A DNA stretch of 64,000 nucleotides, taken from the IMG/VR virus record IMGVR_UViG_3300031251_000001, positions 62,001 through 126,000 of that record; one strand, written 5' to 3'. This DNA comes from a virus. The position numbers and the translations under genes are program-made. The notes under the pieces were generated by a model that saw only the letters and a list, made by a program, of their open reading frames with translations, searched no databases and was not told the origin of the DNA. Below, in pieces: positions 24,319 through 32,035 of the stretch (position 1 is its first letter; every line of letters begins with the position of its first letter).

Positions 24319-24873
24319 TTAGGACACAGGCCAGGACAGCCAAGTCCAGAATGCACAGGCTTCCGCCTTGCGCTGAGGATTGAGTTGAATACCACGGCTG
24401 ACGATGCCCACGATGGTGTTGGTGGGGTGAACACCGACCACCAGCTTGCCCACCGTGCCACCTGAAGTGGGGCTGGTGAGCGGAGCATTACGGACATAGT
24501 CACCGAGGTTATCGGTGTCGATTTCCGTGCTGAGCAGCTCGTAACCACCGGTGGCTACCAGGGTGTTGAACACACCAGTAGGGCCGGCAGGGACGAAGGC
24601 TCCCTTGTCAACAGAGGGATCGCCGCCGTAGTTATTCACATCAGCGTCGTACTCATTGTTGCGGAGGAACAGTGGCATCACCTTGGTGTTGCCGACACCA
24701 GGCAGCAGAGTGCCGGTGGATGTTTGGTGACAGACCATGCCTTCATAGGCGATGAGGTCGTCAGGCCAGCTCGCGTCTTGCTTGGCGCGATAATCGAGGC
24801 ACTTCTCGTTGATCTTCCAGTTTTTCAGGGCATCAAGAGTGTGCTCACCGATTCGGCGGGGCTTCGTAATCAT
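24319..24873 (-). CDS. capsid-associated protein, decoration candidate
   Basis: This 184-residue protein is beta-rich and glycine/threonine-rich (residues 55-150), with a helical N-terminus. It is encoded immediately before the major capsid gene, where capsid stabilising or decoration proteins are frequent. The segment SGGTVGKLVVGVHPTNTIVG near the C-terminus suggests a small beta barrel. No family motif is certain. Confidence 0.55.
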   Translation of the reverse strand: MITKPRRIGEHTLDALKNWKINEKCLDYRAKQDASWPDDLIAYEGMVCHQTSTGTLLPGVGNTKVMPLFLRNNEYDADVNNYGGDPSVDKGAFVPAGPTGVFNTLVATGGYELLSTEIDTDNLGDYVRNAPLTSPTSGGTVGKLVVGVHPTNTIVGIVSRGIQLNPQRKAEACAFWTWLSWPVS

Positions 24874-24933
24874 CGTGATCAGACCTCCATGTCGGATGCA
24901 GTTAAAGAGCCGGCCAGAGCCGGGTTAGGATTG

Positions 24934-25314
24934 TTATTGCTGACTTTCCACGAACTCATCGTTCGCTTCATCGCGACCGATGCGAATCCGGTCGCCTGCC
25001 GTCTTGGGCATGGCGCGACCAGGTCCACCGACCGTCACCTCGTCCTGTTCCTTGGAAATCATTTCAGCTACCTTGCGGAGCTTGATGAGAGCCTCGGCGT
25101 GAGAGGACAAGTTGGCAGCAGCGGTCTTACGCTGCTCATGCTTGACGAGCCCGACTTTGATAAGGGCGTCAACGGTTGGAAGGACTTCATCTTGAGCGGC
25201 CTTGTGAGCCAGCTCATGAAGAGCAATTTCCTCTGCGGACTTGGCGACCGTCGCATGCGAGATCATCGCATAGGACGCCACCTTCCGGAGGAAGTTTTGA
25301 AGTTTGGTGCTCAT
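24934..25314 (-). CDS. helical head-module protein with K-x-A motifs
   Basis: This 126-residue helical protein contains LRKVASY, QRKTAAAN, LRKVAEM and PKTAGDR, four versions of the K-x-A pattern that recurs in this region. It lies between the scaffold candidate and the capsid-associated protein. It may be a core or scaffold component. No homologous family is recognised. Confidence 0.6.
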   Translation of the reverse strand: MSTKLQNFLRKVASYAMISHATVAKSAEEIALHELAHKAAQDEVLPTVDALIKVGLVKHEQRKTAAANLSSHAEALIKLRKVAEMISKEQDEVTVGGPGRAMPKTAGDRIRIGRDEANDEFVESQQ

Positions 25315-25352
25315 AGTTACCTCAGTATCGGAATTGTTAAGAGGAAGCGATC

Positions 25353-25376
25353 ACCCCGGAACTCATGTTCCGGGGT
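25353..25376 (-). other. 10-bp stem hairpin upstream of the capsid block
   Basis: ACCCCGGAAC-TCAT-GTTCCGGGGT is a perfect 10-bp stem with a 4-base loop, between the scaffold candidate stop (25390) and the next start (25314). There is no T-run after it on the minus strand (GATCGCTTCC). It may protect or process the head mRNA. Confidence 0.6.
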
Positions 25377-25389
25377 AACCGGGAGTTGA

Positions 25390-26673
25390 CTAGCGTGATC
25401 GGCGAATGATCTCTTCCGCGAGAGCCGCTGCGGCCTTCGGGGTGAGCTTGGTGACCTTGGCTGGCACCTTATCGGCTGCCATCTTGGGGGCACCTGCTGC
25501 GGGTGGAGGAGGAGCACCACCGCTGGCGTCAGCACCACCGGCTGCACCGGCATCGGGAGGAGGAGGTCCGCCGGCACCTGCGTCAGCACCGCCGCCTTGG
25601 GCGTGGGCCTGATCAAGCAACTGCTGGATTTCCTCATCGGACATGCCCTGCTGCTTGAGCAGCTGGACGATCTCTTCGTCGCTCATCTCGCCGCCTTCGC
25701 CACCTGGTGCACCGCCGCCTGGAGGGCCACCGGCTGCAGCATCAGGAGGAGGGGGACCGCCGCCACCCATGTCAGCACCACCGCCGCCACCGCCATCGGG
25801 TGGGGGAGGAGGAGCATCAGCAGCCCGCTTGGCGGGAGTGACGACCTTGGTTGCGGCAGCCGTCTTGGCTCGGGCATTCTTGGTCAACTGAGCCTTGGCT
25901 TCGGCGATCTTGTTGTCGGAAGCGATCTTGGATAAGTGCTGGCCTACCAGTTCAGCACGATCAGCACCAGCGCGAACGAACACCTCCAGAGTCTGGCGGC
26001 GATCTTCGGCGGATGCCTTCTTGCTGATGGTGCCGGCTACGGGAGCCTTGCCCTGGCCAACCTTAGCGTCACCGGCAGTCTTGGCACTCTTGCCAGCTGC
26101 GGGAGCCACTTCGATTTCACCGAGCATGTCGTTGATATCAAGCATCAGCTCACCAGCGGCCTTGTTGAAGGCAGGGTAGAGATCCTTGATGTCCATGGAG
26201 GCATACTTCTTGCCGTCCAGCTCCTCGTTGTCGACTCGCAGGGGAGTCGTGGAGCCTGGGTCCTCTTTCTTGTTGCTGAGGACGCCGGACAACTCGTTCT
26301 TGGGGTCTTCACCCGTCAGAGCGATGCTGTCGTTGGCAGCGGTGTGGTCCATGCCATTGTCCCCGGCAACCTTACCGGTGAGACGATTGATAATTTTGTC
26401 CATAGCGGTTTTATCCAGGGGTTCGACGCCAAGATCCTTGACGTCCTTGTCGTTTTCTTTTGCGTGACTTCCTTCCTCATTGGGCTGAGTCTGGTCGTCG
26501 ACGGTCTTGGAGGGACTTTCAGTTTTACCGTCCATGTTGGTTTCGGACGGCTGTGGTTCTGATTCAGCTTCCGCTTTCTTCTTCTTGACGGGAGCCACGG
26601 CAACGGCGGAAGCGGTCTTCCGGGTTGCAATGAGTTCGTCCAGCTGAGAAAGCAGCGAAGGTCGCTTGGACAT
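25390..26673 (-). CDS. low-complexity head scaffold/core candidate
   Basis: This 427-residue protein has a charged helical N-terminal half. The second half contains glycine/proline-rich stretches and an imperfect repeat, MSDEEIVQLLKQQG then MSDEEIQQLLDQA (UIM/helical type). Several K-x-A-x-D-like sites occur (SAKTAGD, SKIASDN, PKMAADK). The start at 26673 has AAGGAA upstream; the in-frame start at 26721 would overlap the preceding gene. Its place between the protease-like gene and the capsid genes fits a scaffolding or core protein, which is usually removed by the maturation protease. That role is inferred. Confidence 0.55.
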   Translation of the reverse strand: MSKRPSLLSQLDELIATRKTASAVAVAPVKKKKAEAESEPQPSETNMDGKTESPSKTVDDQTQPNEEGSHAKENDKDVKDLGVEPLDKTAMDKIINRLTGKVAGDNGMDHTAANDSIALTGEDPKNELSGVLSNKKEDPGSTTPLRVDNEELDGKKYASMDIKDLYPAFNKAAGELMLDINDMLGEIEVAPAAGKSAKTAGDAKVGQGKAPVAGTISKKASAEDRRQTLEVFVRAGADRAELVGQHLSKIASDNKIAEAKAQLTKNARAKTAAATKVVTPAKRAADAPPPPPDGGGGGGADMGGGGPPPPDAAAGGPPGGGAPGGEGGEMSDEEIVQLLKQQGMSDEEIQQLLDQAHAQGGGADAGAGGPPPPDAGAAGGADASGGAPPPPAAGAPKMAADKVPAKVTKLTPKAAAALAEEIIRRSR

Positions 26674-26717
26674 GTGGGAAGTTCCTTTTTGGTTATTGCA
26701 CCTGCGAGAGCCCGTAC

Positions 26718-28124
26718 TCATATATCTTGCGCTATTGTGCCCCGCAGCGTCAACGAGATGTCAACAGCGGAAGGGAGGTAGCGAGATAGTGCAGCGAGGC
26801 GGTAATCCACGTAATCGCTGGCGAGCTTCCTGCCTTCCGCGGTGACAGAAACGGAAGACAGGGTGGGACGACGTGGAGAAACAGACGAGCGGATGGCACG
26901 TGTGGTGTACCCGAACTCAATCCCTAACTCCCCGGCAACCTTGGACACGGTCGACGCCATATTGACGTTTTTGCTGTCAGCCTTGGCCCAGCGATCGGAA
27001 CGTGGATCATAGCTGTCGCACGTGTCGCGGGCTTCTTTGTACATATCGAACAAGCAGGATCGGGCAGCGCCGAGGTGATCGACTCGTCCGGACAAGGCGG
27101 CGAAATCGTTCAGGTTGGCGAAGATGCCACGGTCGGCCAGGGCAGCCAACTGATCAGGAAGATCACGAGCCGTGACGATCTTGCTGAGCTGAGGCAGGTC
27201 ACAATGCCATTGATAGGCGACGTGAGCCGGCATCTCTTCTTCGCTGAAGTCACACAGGAGACTGGCGATCTTGAACCGCATCTTGGATTCGGGACCCGCA
27301 TCGTTGGTCATCACCCAGGAGGGACCACGGATACCCATAAGCAGGGCCAGCTGAGCTGAGCCGATGATGCCGCCATCCGCCCGCTTCTTGGCGAAGTCGG
27401 AGATGGTGGCATAGGAGGTACGTCCAGCAGGGCGGTGGACCGTGGAGATATCCACGAAATAAGAATCAGGATTGAACACGCCCATCTGGACCATGTCATT
27501 CCCGACCTTCACAACCTGGCCAAGGTGCTCGGCACACCCGCCGCCGGGGCAGGTCGCTGCGGTACAGTAGTCCGCAGCTGTCTTGGCCTTGTTCTTGCAG
27601 ACGCCGCAGACGTCATGAGCCACGCGGGCACCCATTGAGATCGGCAGATCGTCACCAGCTTCGAGCCTGTTGATTTCGTAGCTGGCGACTTTACCCTTGT
27701 TCCGATCGGCAGCGGTCTTATTGCTGCTGAGACCGGCGAGCAGCTCGATGCGACCCATGTCGGGGTTGTGCATCGACGCCACGACTCGACCAAAGCTATT
27801 GGTAGGATCTTCGTCGTCGTGATTGCGGTACCAGCGGGCATACTTGACGAAGGTGTGGTGGCGGTCCTCGCATTCCTTGCGGGTCCAGCCATCACCCTTG
27901 CGGTTGAAGCCGGTGGTCTCGTGATCGGCGACCGCCAGGCCGTGCACCAGCAGCTCATCAGGGAAGAGCTTGGTGTTGGCGACCTTTCGCATCAGGTCAT
28001 CACTGGCGCGTTTACGGAACTCGTTCTTATCGTTGCCACGCAGGCCACGACGAGAAACTTTCACGGGGTAGAGCACTTGCTCGCCGTGAAAGTCGAAGTC
28101 CAGCGGGTCGACGATTTTGAACAT
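26718..28124 (-). CDS. prohead protease-like protein with a cysteine cluster
   Basis: This 468-residue protein resembles the large head-maturation-associated proteins of some myophages. Features are a DHETTGFNRKGDGWTRKE block, HHTFVKYARWYRNHDDED, GRVVASMHNPDMGRIELLAG, then ISMGARVAHDVCGVC and a C-rich site CGVCKNKAKTAADYC followed by CPGGGC. The first blocks resemble the (D/N)-x-(N)-G-D-x-(W/F) and H-x-x-x-(D/N)-x-D-P signatures of prohead protease-like proteins. I cannot assign the catalytic residues, and the cysteines may bind zinc. Gene order (before scaffold and capsid genes) supports this. The K-x-A pattern occurs six times here. An alternative is a non-catalytic head protein. Confidence 0.45.
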   Translation of the reverse strand: MFKIVDPLDFDFHGEQVLYPVKVSRRGLRGNDKNEFRKRASDDLMRKVANTKLFPDELLVHGLAVADHETTGFNRKGDGWTRKECEDRHHTFVKYARWYRNHDDEDPTNSFGRVVASMHNPDMGRIELLAGLSSNKTAADRNKGKVASYEINRLEAGDDLPISMGARVAHDVCGVCKNKAKTAADYCTAATCPGGGCAEHLGQVVKVGNDMVQMGVFNPDSYFVDISTVHRPAGRTSYATISDFAKKRADGGIIGSAQLALLMGIRGPSWVMTNDAGPESKMRFKIASLLCDFSEEEMPAHVAYQWHCDLPQLSKIVTARDLPDQLAALADRGIFANLNDFAALSGRVDHLGAARSCLFDMYKEARDTCDSYDPRSDRWAKADSKNVNMASTVSKVAGELGIEFGYTTRAIRSSVSPRRPTLSSVSVTAEGRKLASDYVDYRLAALSRYLPSAVDISLTLRGTIAQDI

Positions 28125-29288
28125 TTACTTCCCTACGATTTTCTTGATGTTTTCGAGTCGTGCTTGCTGTTCGGGTGAGGTATTCGGGGCGGTCAGTGAC
28201 CGGTAGATGTCGTAGCCGGCACCCATAGCCATGGGTCCCAGGGCTCGACCCATCTGTCCGCCCGGCCTGATCCCGCGAGTGAGGAAACCGCGGTAGAGCT
28301 GGGGAGCAGCGGTCACCTTGGGGGCCTTGACTCCGGCAACGCCAGCTGCGGCACCAGCACTACCAGCGGCATGAAGAGCATTGCGGCCCTTATCGGCAAA
28401 TTGCTCAGCAGCGTTGATGGAGACGGACTTGCCGGCCGTGCCCATCAATGCTGGTTTGCCGGCTTCCATGGTGTGATTACCTCTCCACTGTTTGAGCGCT
28501 TCTTTACCAGTGTCGAAGATATTGCGTGTCTTCCTGAGTTCGCGTTCCTGGAGATTACGGGCCAGGCTGTTTTGTCCTTTCTCGCCCATGTTGAGCACGT
28601 TTTTAGCGTTGTCGGAAATAGTAGCGTCGCCATGACTCTGCATGGCGTTAGCGCCTTCGACGAGGTTCCTGGGGTCGCCGAGAACTGTGGATTTTACCTT
28701 GGGGCTGAGACCGGCGTTAAGGATACCGACACCGGCACCGATGGTGGTACCAGGTGCGGCTTCAGCCAAGTCCTTGCCTTTGTCGTAACCAAAGCGAACG
28801 CCGCCCTTGATGCCTCGCTGTGCCCAGGAGGGACCAGGATCATTCTTGTAATCCTGGAAGTCCTTGGTGTGCAGCGCGTCGGTCATTTTCGACGGATCAA
28901 TGGCTCCGCCTGGATAAGAGAAGTCTCCCTTGGGGGTGACAGGCGGGGCCGCCTTGTTGAGGCTCTGATAGGCCATGCGACCACCGTAGCCCATCGCTCC
29001 ACCGACGGCAGCACCGCCAGCAGCGCGACGCAGACGATCCTTGATGCCGTTTCCGGTCAAGAGACCCGCAGCACCGCCGGCAACCGCACCGCTGACGGTG
29101 GGGTTGCTGAGGATCTGGCTACCGATGCCTTTGACTGCAGCGGGTGTTTGGACGATGGGATCACGCATGGTGTTCCCGATGCCCTTGAGCTTTTCCATGA
29201 TGGTGGACATCACGCTTGGGTCCGTCGCCTGCTTGTTGTGATAGGCGTTCCCCAGAATCTCCGCGATGTCAGCAGCGACCTTATTCAT
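28125..29288 (-). CDS. glycine-zipper internal virion protein candidate
   Basis: This 387-residue protein starts MNKVAADIAEIL. Residues about 65-110 are rich in G and A (GAVAGGAAGLLTGNG, GGAAVGGAMGYGG), forming glycine-zipper-like membrane-active segments. A second G/A-rich region is near 185-200 and a third near the C-terminus (AAGSAGAAAGVAGVKAP). There is no signal peptide. It overlaps its upstream neighbour by 8 bp and abuts the protease-like gene. Such proteins are often packaged and help move DNA across the cell envelope. That role is an inference. Confidence 0.55.
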   Translation of the reverse strand: MNKVAADIAEILGNAYHNKQATDPSVMSTIMEKLKGIGNTMRDPIVQTPAAVKGIGSQILSNPTVSGAVAGGAAGLLTGNGIKDRLRRAAGGAAVGGAMGYGGRMAYQSLNKAAPPVTPKGDFSYPGGAIDPSKMTDALHTKDFQDYKNDPGPSWAQRGIKGGVRFGYDKGKDLAEAAPGTTIGAGVGILNAGLSPKVKSTVLGDPRNLVEGANAMQSHGDATISDNAKNVLNMGEKGQNSLARNLQERELRKTRNIFDTGKEALKQWRGNHTMEAGKPALMGTAGKSVSINAAEQFADKGRNALHAAGSAGAAAGVAGVKAPKVTAAPQLYRGFLTRGIRPGGQMGRALGPMAMGAGYDIYRSLTAPNTSPEQQARLENIKKIVGK

Positions 29289-30492
29289 TGGGCTTCCTTG
29301 CTTCGCGTGGGGGAGAGATGGTGCGCTCGAGGTTACTCATCTCCTGCAGCTCAAAGGGCTGAGGAGCCGATTGCAGGGCACGACGCAGGAGCGGTTTGAG
29401 GGCTCCTGGCATGCGGGCAATGTGCGGGGCGACGGCGGCGATGTCGTTGGTCTTCTGCACAATCTTGTGCAGCGGTACATCACGGATAGGGTCATCCGGA
29501 TCGTTGATCACGTGACTGAGCACCGCCTTGGAGCGGATGCTGTTCAGATCCTGGGTGTGGTTAGGATCGTTGAGGTCGTCGTAGAGCGACTGGACCTGGC
29601 TGCCGTCCGAAGGCTTGCCCATGATGGACTGCCCCAGGGCGGTACCGATACCGATGTTGCCGATGTCACCCAGGCCGGCTTGTTTCTCGAAATCCAAAAT
29701 ACGTATTTTGGCTTGCTCCACCTGGTCGATCGCGGTCTTGACCCGATCCACGTCGGCAATGAGTTCCTTCACATAGGTGAAGGGAGCCGAGTTCAGGTTG
29801 ATCCGTCCGGTGACGACGTGATGATCACTGGCCCGCTTGTCGGTGTGCTCCAGGCCGATGTCGGTAAACAGGCCATCCATATCGAAGTCGGCGTGGACGT
29901 GCTTGCAGACCGCTTCCACGTCGGCCAGGGAGAGTCGAGAGTGTTGTGGCATCTTGAAGTAGTTGGCCAGCTTCCGCATGTTGAGCAGGGCCGTCTCGCG
30001 GGATGATTCGATATCGACGTTGAGCCGTTCGACTGTTTCGCGGTCGGCAGCCAGCTTCTTCATGATGCCGAAGAACGGACGCTCGGCCGGTTTCTCGACG
30101 TCGGAGGCCGCTTTTTGAAAGAAAACGGCCGGTACTTCGGGCAACGGGTCGACATGGAGCTGCAGCGGGGCAAAAGCGTCGCTAGCCACCTTCACCCGCG
30201 CTGCAGGTGTACTCTTGGGCTTTTCGCCGTAGACGTGGTCGATCGCTTTGTCGATGTCGGCCAGGGGCATGCTGGCCAGTTTGTCGGCGGCGGTCTTGCC
30301 TCGCTGGAATTGATCGACCTGGGCACCGGAGTTATAGATGCTGCCGGCCACGCGGATGAAGCCGGGCTGGAGGTCGAGCTCCTGGGCCGTCTTGACCAAG
30401 GCGTCCGTAGGGTGGCAATCAGCGTCGACGTGGTAACCGATGCGGTCCACGGCTCGTACCAACTTTTGTTCGTCGGCGCTAGTTAGCTTCAC
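29281..30492 (-). CDS. virion protein of unknown function, K-x-A-rich
   Basis: This 403-residue, largely helical protein begins with GTG at 30492..30490, six bases after an AAGGAG ribosome site. It has a dense set of K-x-A-x-D-type segments (GKTAADK, VKVASDA, QKAASDV, KKLAADR). A central acidic region (HADFDMDGLFTDIG) is followed by a C-terminal helical part. It overlaps the HTH gene upstream by 14 bp and the glycine-zipper gene downstream by 8 bp. Palindrome copy 3 lies inside it. No family is recognised; packaging in the virion is inferred from the shared motif and neighbours. Confidence 0.6.
   Translation of the reverse strand: MKLTSADEQKLVRAVDRIGYHVDADCHPTDALVKTAQELDLQPGFIRVAGSIYNSGAQVDQFQRGKTAADKLASMPLADIDKAIDHVYGEKPKSTPAARVKVASDAFAPLQLHVDPLPEVPAVFFQKAASDVEKPAERPFFGIMKKLAADRETVERLNVDIESSRETALLNMRKLANYFKMPQHSRLSLADVEAVCKHVHADFDMDGLFTDIGLEHTDKRASDHHVVTGRINLNSAPFTYVKELIADVDRVKTAIDQVEQAKIRILDFEKQAGLGDIGNIGIGTALGQSIMGKPSDGSQVQSLYDDLNDPNHTQDLNSIRSKAVLSHVINDPDDPIRDVPLHKIVQKTNDIAAVAPHIARMPGALKPLLRRALQSAPQPFELQEMSNLERTISPPREARKPNE
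29694..29711. repeat. palindromic element, copy 3, inside a coding region
   Basis: The perfect palindrome CCAAAATACGTATTTTGG occurs within the gene at 29281-30492, where it is read as AKIRILD and uses the ATA codon. The surrounding plus-strand context AATCCAAAATACG matches the other copies. Its presence inside a gene argues that the sequence itself is selected or was inserted. Confidence 0.8.
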
Positions 30493-31600
30493 TTTCGACT
30501 CCTTCTATTCCGTCAGGGAACATGCTGGCTCGCACAGCCCCTTCCATACGGTCCCGCAACTGATCAGGACGAAGTGCCGGTTTGGGTTCACGGGCAGGCA
30601 TGCCTTCGACGGCGTGTAGTTCGTGTCCAAGCGCTACCGTAGCCAATTCACCCGACCGCAATTCATCACTGTCTCCATCGTAACGGTACGTGGATTCTGC
30701 CGCTATACCTAGCGGGTCCAGCGAAGGTGAAAACCACTGTTGGGCAGTATGTTCGACCACTTCGTGCATCGCGGTGATGATGCGGGAGTCACCGCTGCCA
30801 CCGCTGCCCTGAGCGTCGGCGTTTCGCTGCACTTCGAGGATGCGAGCGAAGACGTTGAACATTTCCGTGATGTTGTCGGCGTGGAGGATGACTTCCTCGG
30901 CCGCGATCGCCGCACGCCTGGTGATCGTGTTGATGGCGTGCTCAATGATGAATCTCTTGGCCTTCTCTTTGCCCACGGGAATATCTTCGATCGCCTTACT
31001 GCCGCCATTGAGCAGGTAGTCAGCGACAGCAGGGCCGCCACGGTAGGAGAGCAGGCGGATACCGGCGTTGATGAAGGGACGGGCCACACCGACATAGTGG
31101 CTGTGCTGACCATCCACGATGATCTCATGGGATCGCTGGTAGGACGGGATGATGATCTGATTCATGACCCAGTCGTGCTGCTTGAGGCGGTCGCGGACAG
31201 AGAACCAGCAGCGTTCGTACCATTCGACGGCTCGGGGCGAGGCTCCGCACTCCTCACCGATCTCCTCGAACGACTGGCCGGCCAGGAGGCGGGCCTGGAG
31301 GGCTACGGTGACCGTGCTGTTGAGAATGGACTCGTGCCATAAGGCGTGAGCGATCCAGAGGTCCGGATCGCTCTGGTAGAGACGTTCGCGGACGTTGCCG
31401 CGATCACGACCCTTGATCTTCCATTTACGAGTGAACTCAGTCAGGCCTCGCGTCCACGTATCGTCGGCTACGGAGGCTCGTGGCCTGCCTGACTTCTTCT
31501 CCTTCTTGAGGATCATGTTGACGCGACGCGACCGCCAATCCGGTTTGGCTAACGGATTGAGGAGCTGGATATCACTGTAGGTGCGTAGCTTCTTGGTCAT
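30479..31600 (-). CDS. helix-turn-helix protein
   Basis: This 373-residue protein carries a sigma region 4 or RNA-polymerase-sigma-like HTH at about residues 100-140 (QARLLAGQSFEEIGEECGAS, PRAVEWYERCWFSVRDRL). A basic N-terminus and a long helical middle (IEHAINTITRRAAIAAEEVI) accompany it. It could bind DNA as a regulator, or be a small-terminase-like or transcription-coupling virion protein. It starts at ATG 31600 and ends inside the next gene by 14 bp. No other domain is recognised. Confidence 0.6.
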   Translation of the reverse strand: MTKKLRTYSDIQLLNPLAKPDWRSRRVNMILKKEKKSGRPRASVADDTWTRGLTEFTRKWKIKGRDRGNVRERLYQSDPDLWIAHALWHESILNSTVTVALQARLLAGQSFEEIGEECGASPRAVEWYERCWFSVRDRLKQHDWVMNQIIIPSYQRSHEIIVDGQHSHYVGVARPFINAGIRLLSYRGGPAVADYLLNGGSKAIEDIPVGKEKAKRFIIEHAINTITRRAAIAAEEVILHADNITEMFNVFARILEVQRNADAQGSGGSGDSRIITAMHEVVEHTAQQWFSPSLDPLGIAAESTYRYDGDSDELRSGELATVALGHELHAVEGMPAREPKPALRPDQLRDRMEGAVRASMFPDGIEGVESEAN

Positions 31601-31602
31601 AG

Positions 31603-32025
31603 TTAGCTGGAGATGGCCACGGCAATGTCGGTCTTGAGATTGATCACATCCGCTCCGACAGGAGACGCCGAATTGAACGTCATACGAGCGTAGATGGTGT
31701 TGCTGAGCTGGGACGACATGTTGTTCCCCAGCGAGTAGATGTTGTCGTTGAGGCCGTACTGCGAATAGTGAACGCCATCGCTGATGTCGGCACTCATGAT
31801 GAAGTAGGCATCATCAGCCAGGGGGAAGACCACAGGGTCAACCGTGTTAGCTCCCTCCAGGAAATCGATCGAGATCGGAATAGCTACGTCCGTCTCCATG
31901 GCAATGCGCAGGATCGAGCCGGCACGGGGTACGGAGATAGGCACGTACACCGTGATTGGCGTATTATTCCCGCTGTGCCCTGGGAAGTTCAGGGTGCGGG
32001 TTCGGGTGTTGACTGATTGATACAC
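31603..32025 (-). CDS. small beta-rich virion protein
   Basis: This 140-residue protein begins at GTG 32025..32023 with AGGGTAA upstream. It is mostly short beta strands (ITVYVPISVPRAGSILRIAM, IPISIDFLEG), with no membrane or signal segment. It sits between two large virion-type genes. It may be a small capsid decoration or head fibre protein, but no family is recognised. Confidence 0.6.
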   Translation of the reverse strand: MYQSVNTRTRTLNFPGHSGNNTPITVYVPISVPRAGSILRIAMETDVAIPISIDFLEGANTVDPVVFPLADDAYFIMSADISDGVHYSQYGLNDNIYSLGNNMSSQLSNTIYARMTFNSASPVGADVINLKTDIAVAISS

Positions 32026-32035
32026 GGCTTACCCT

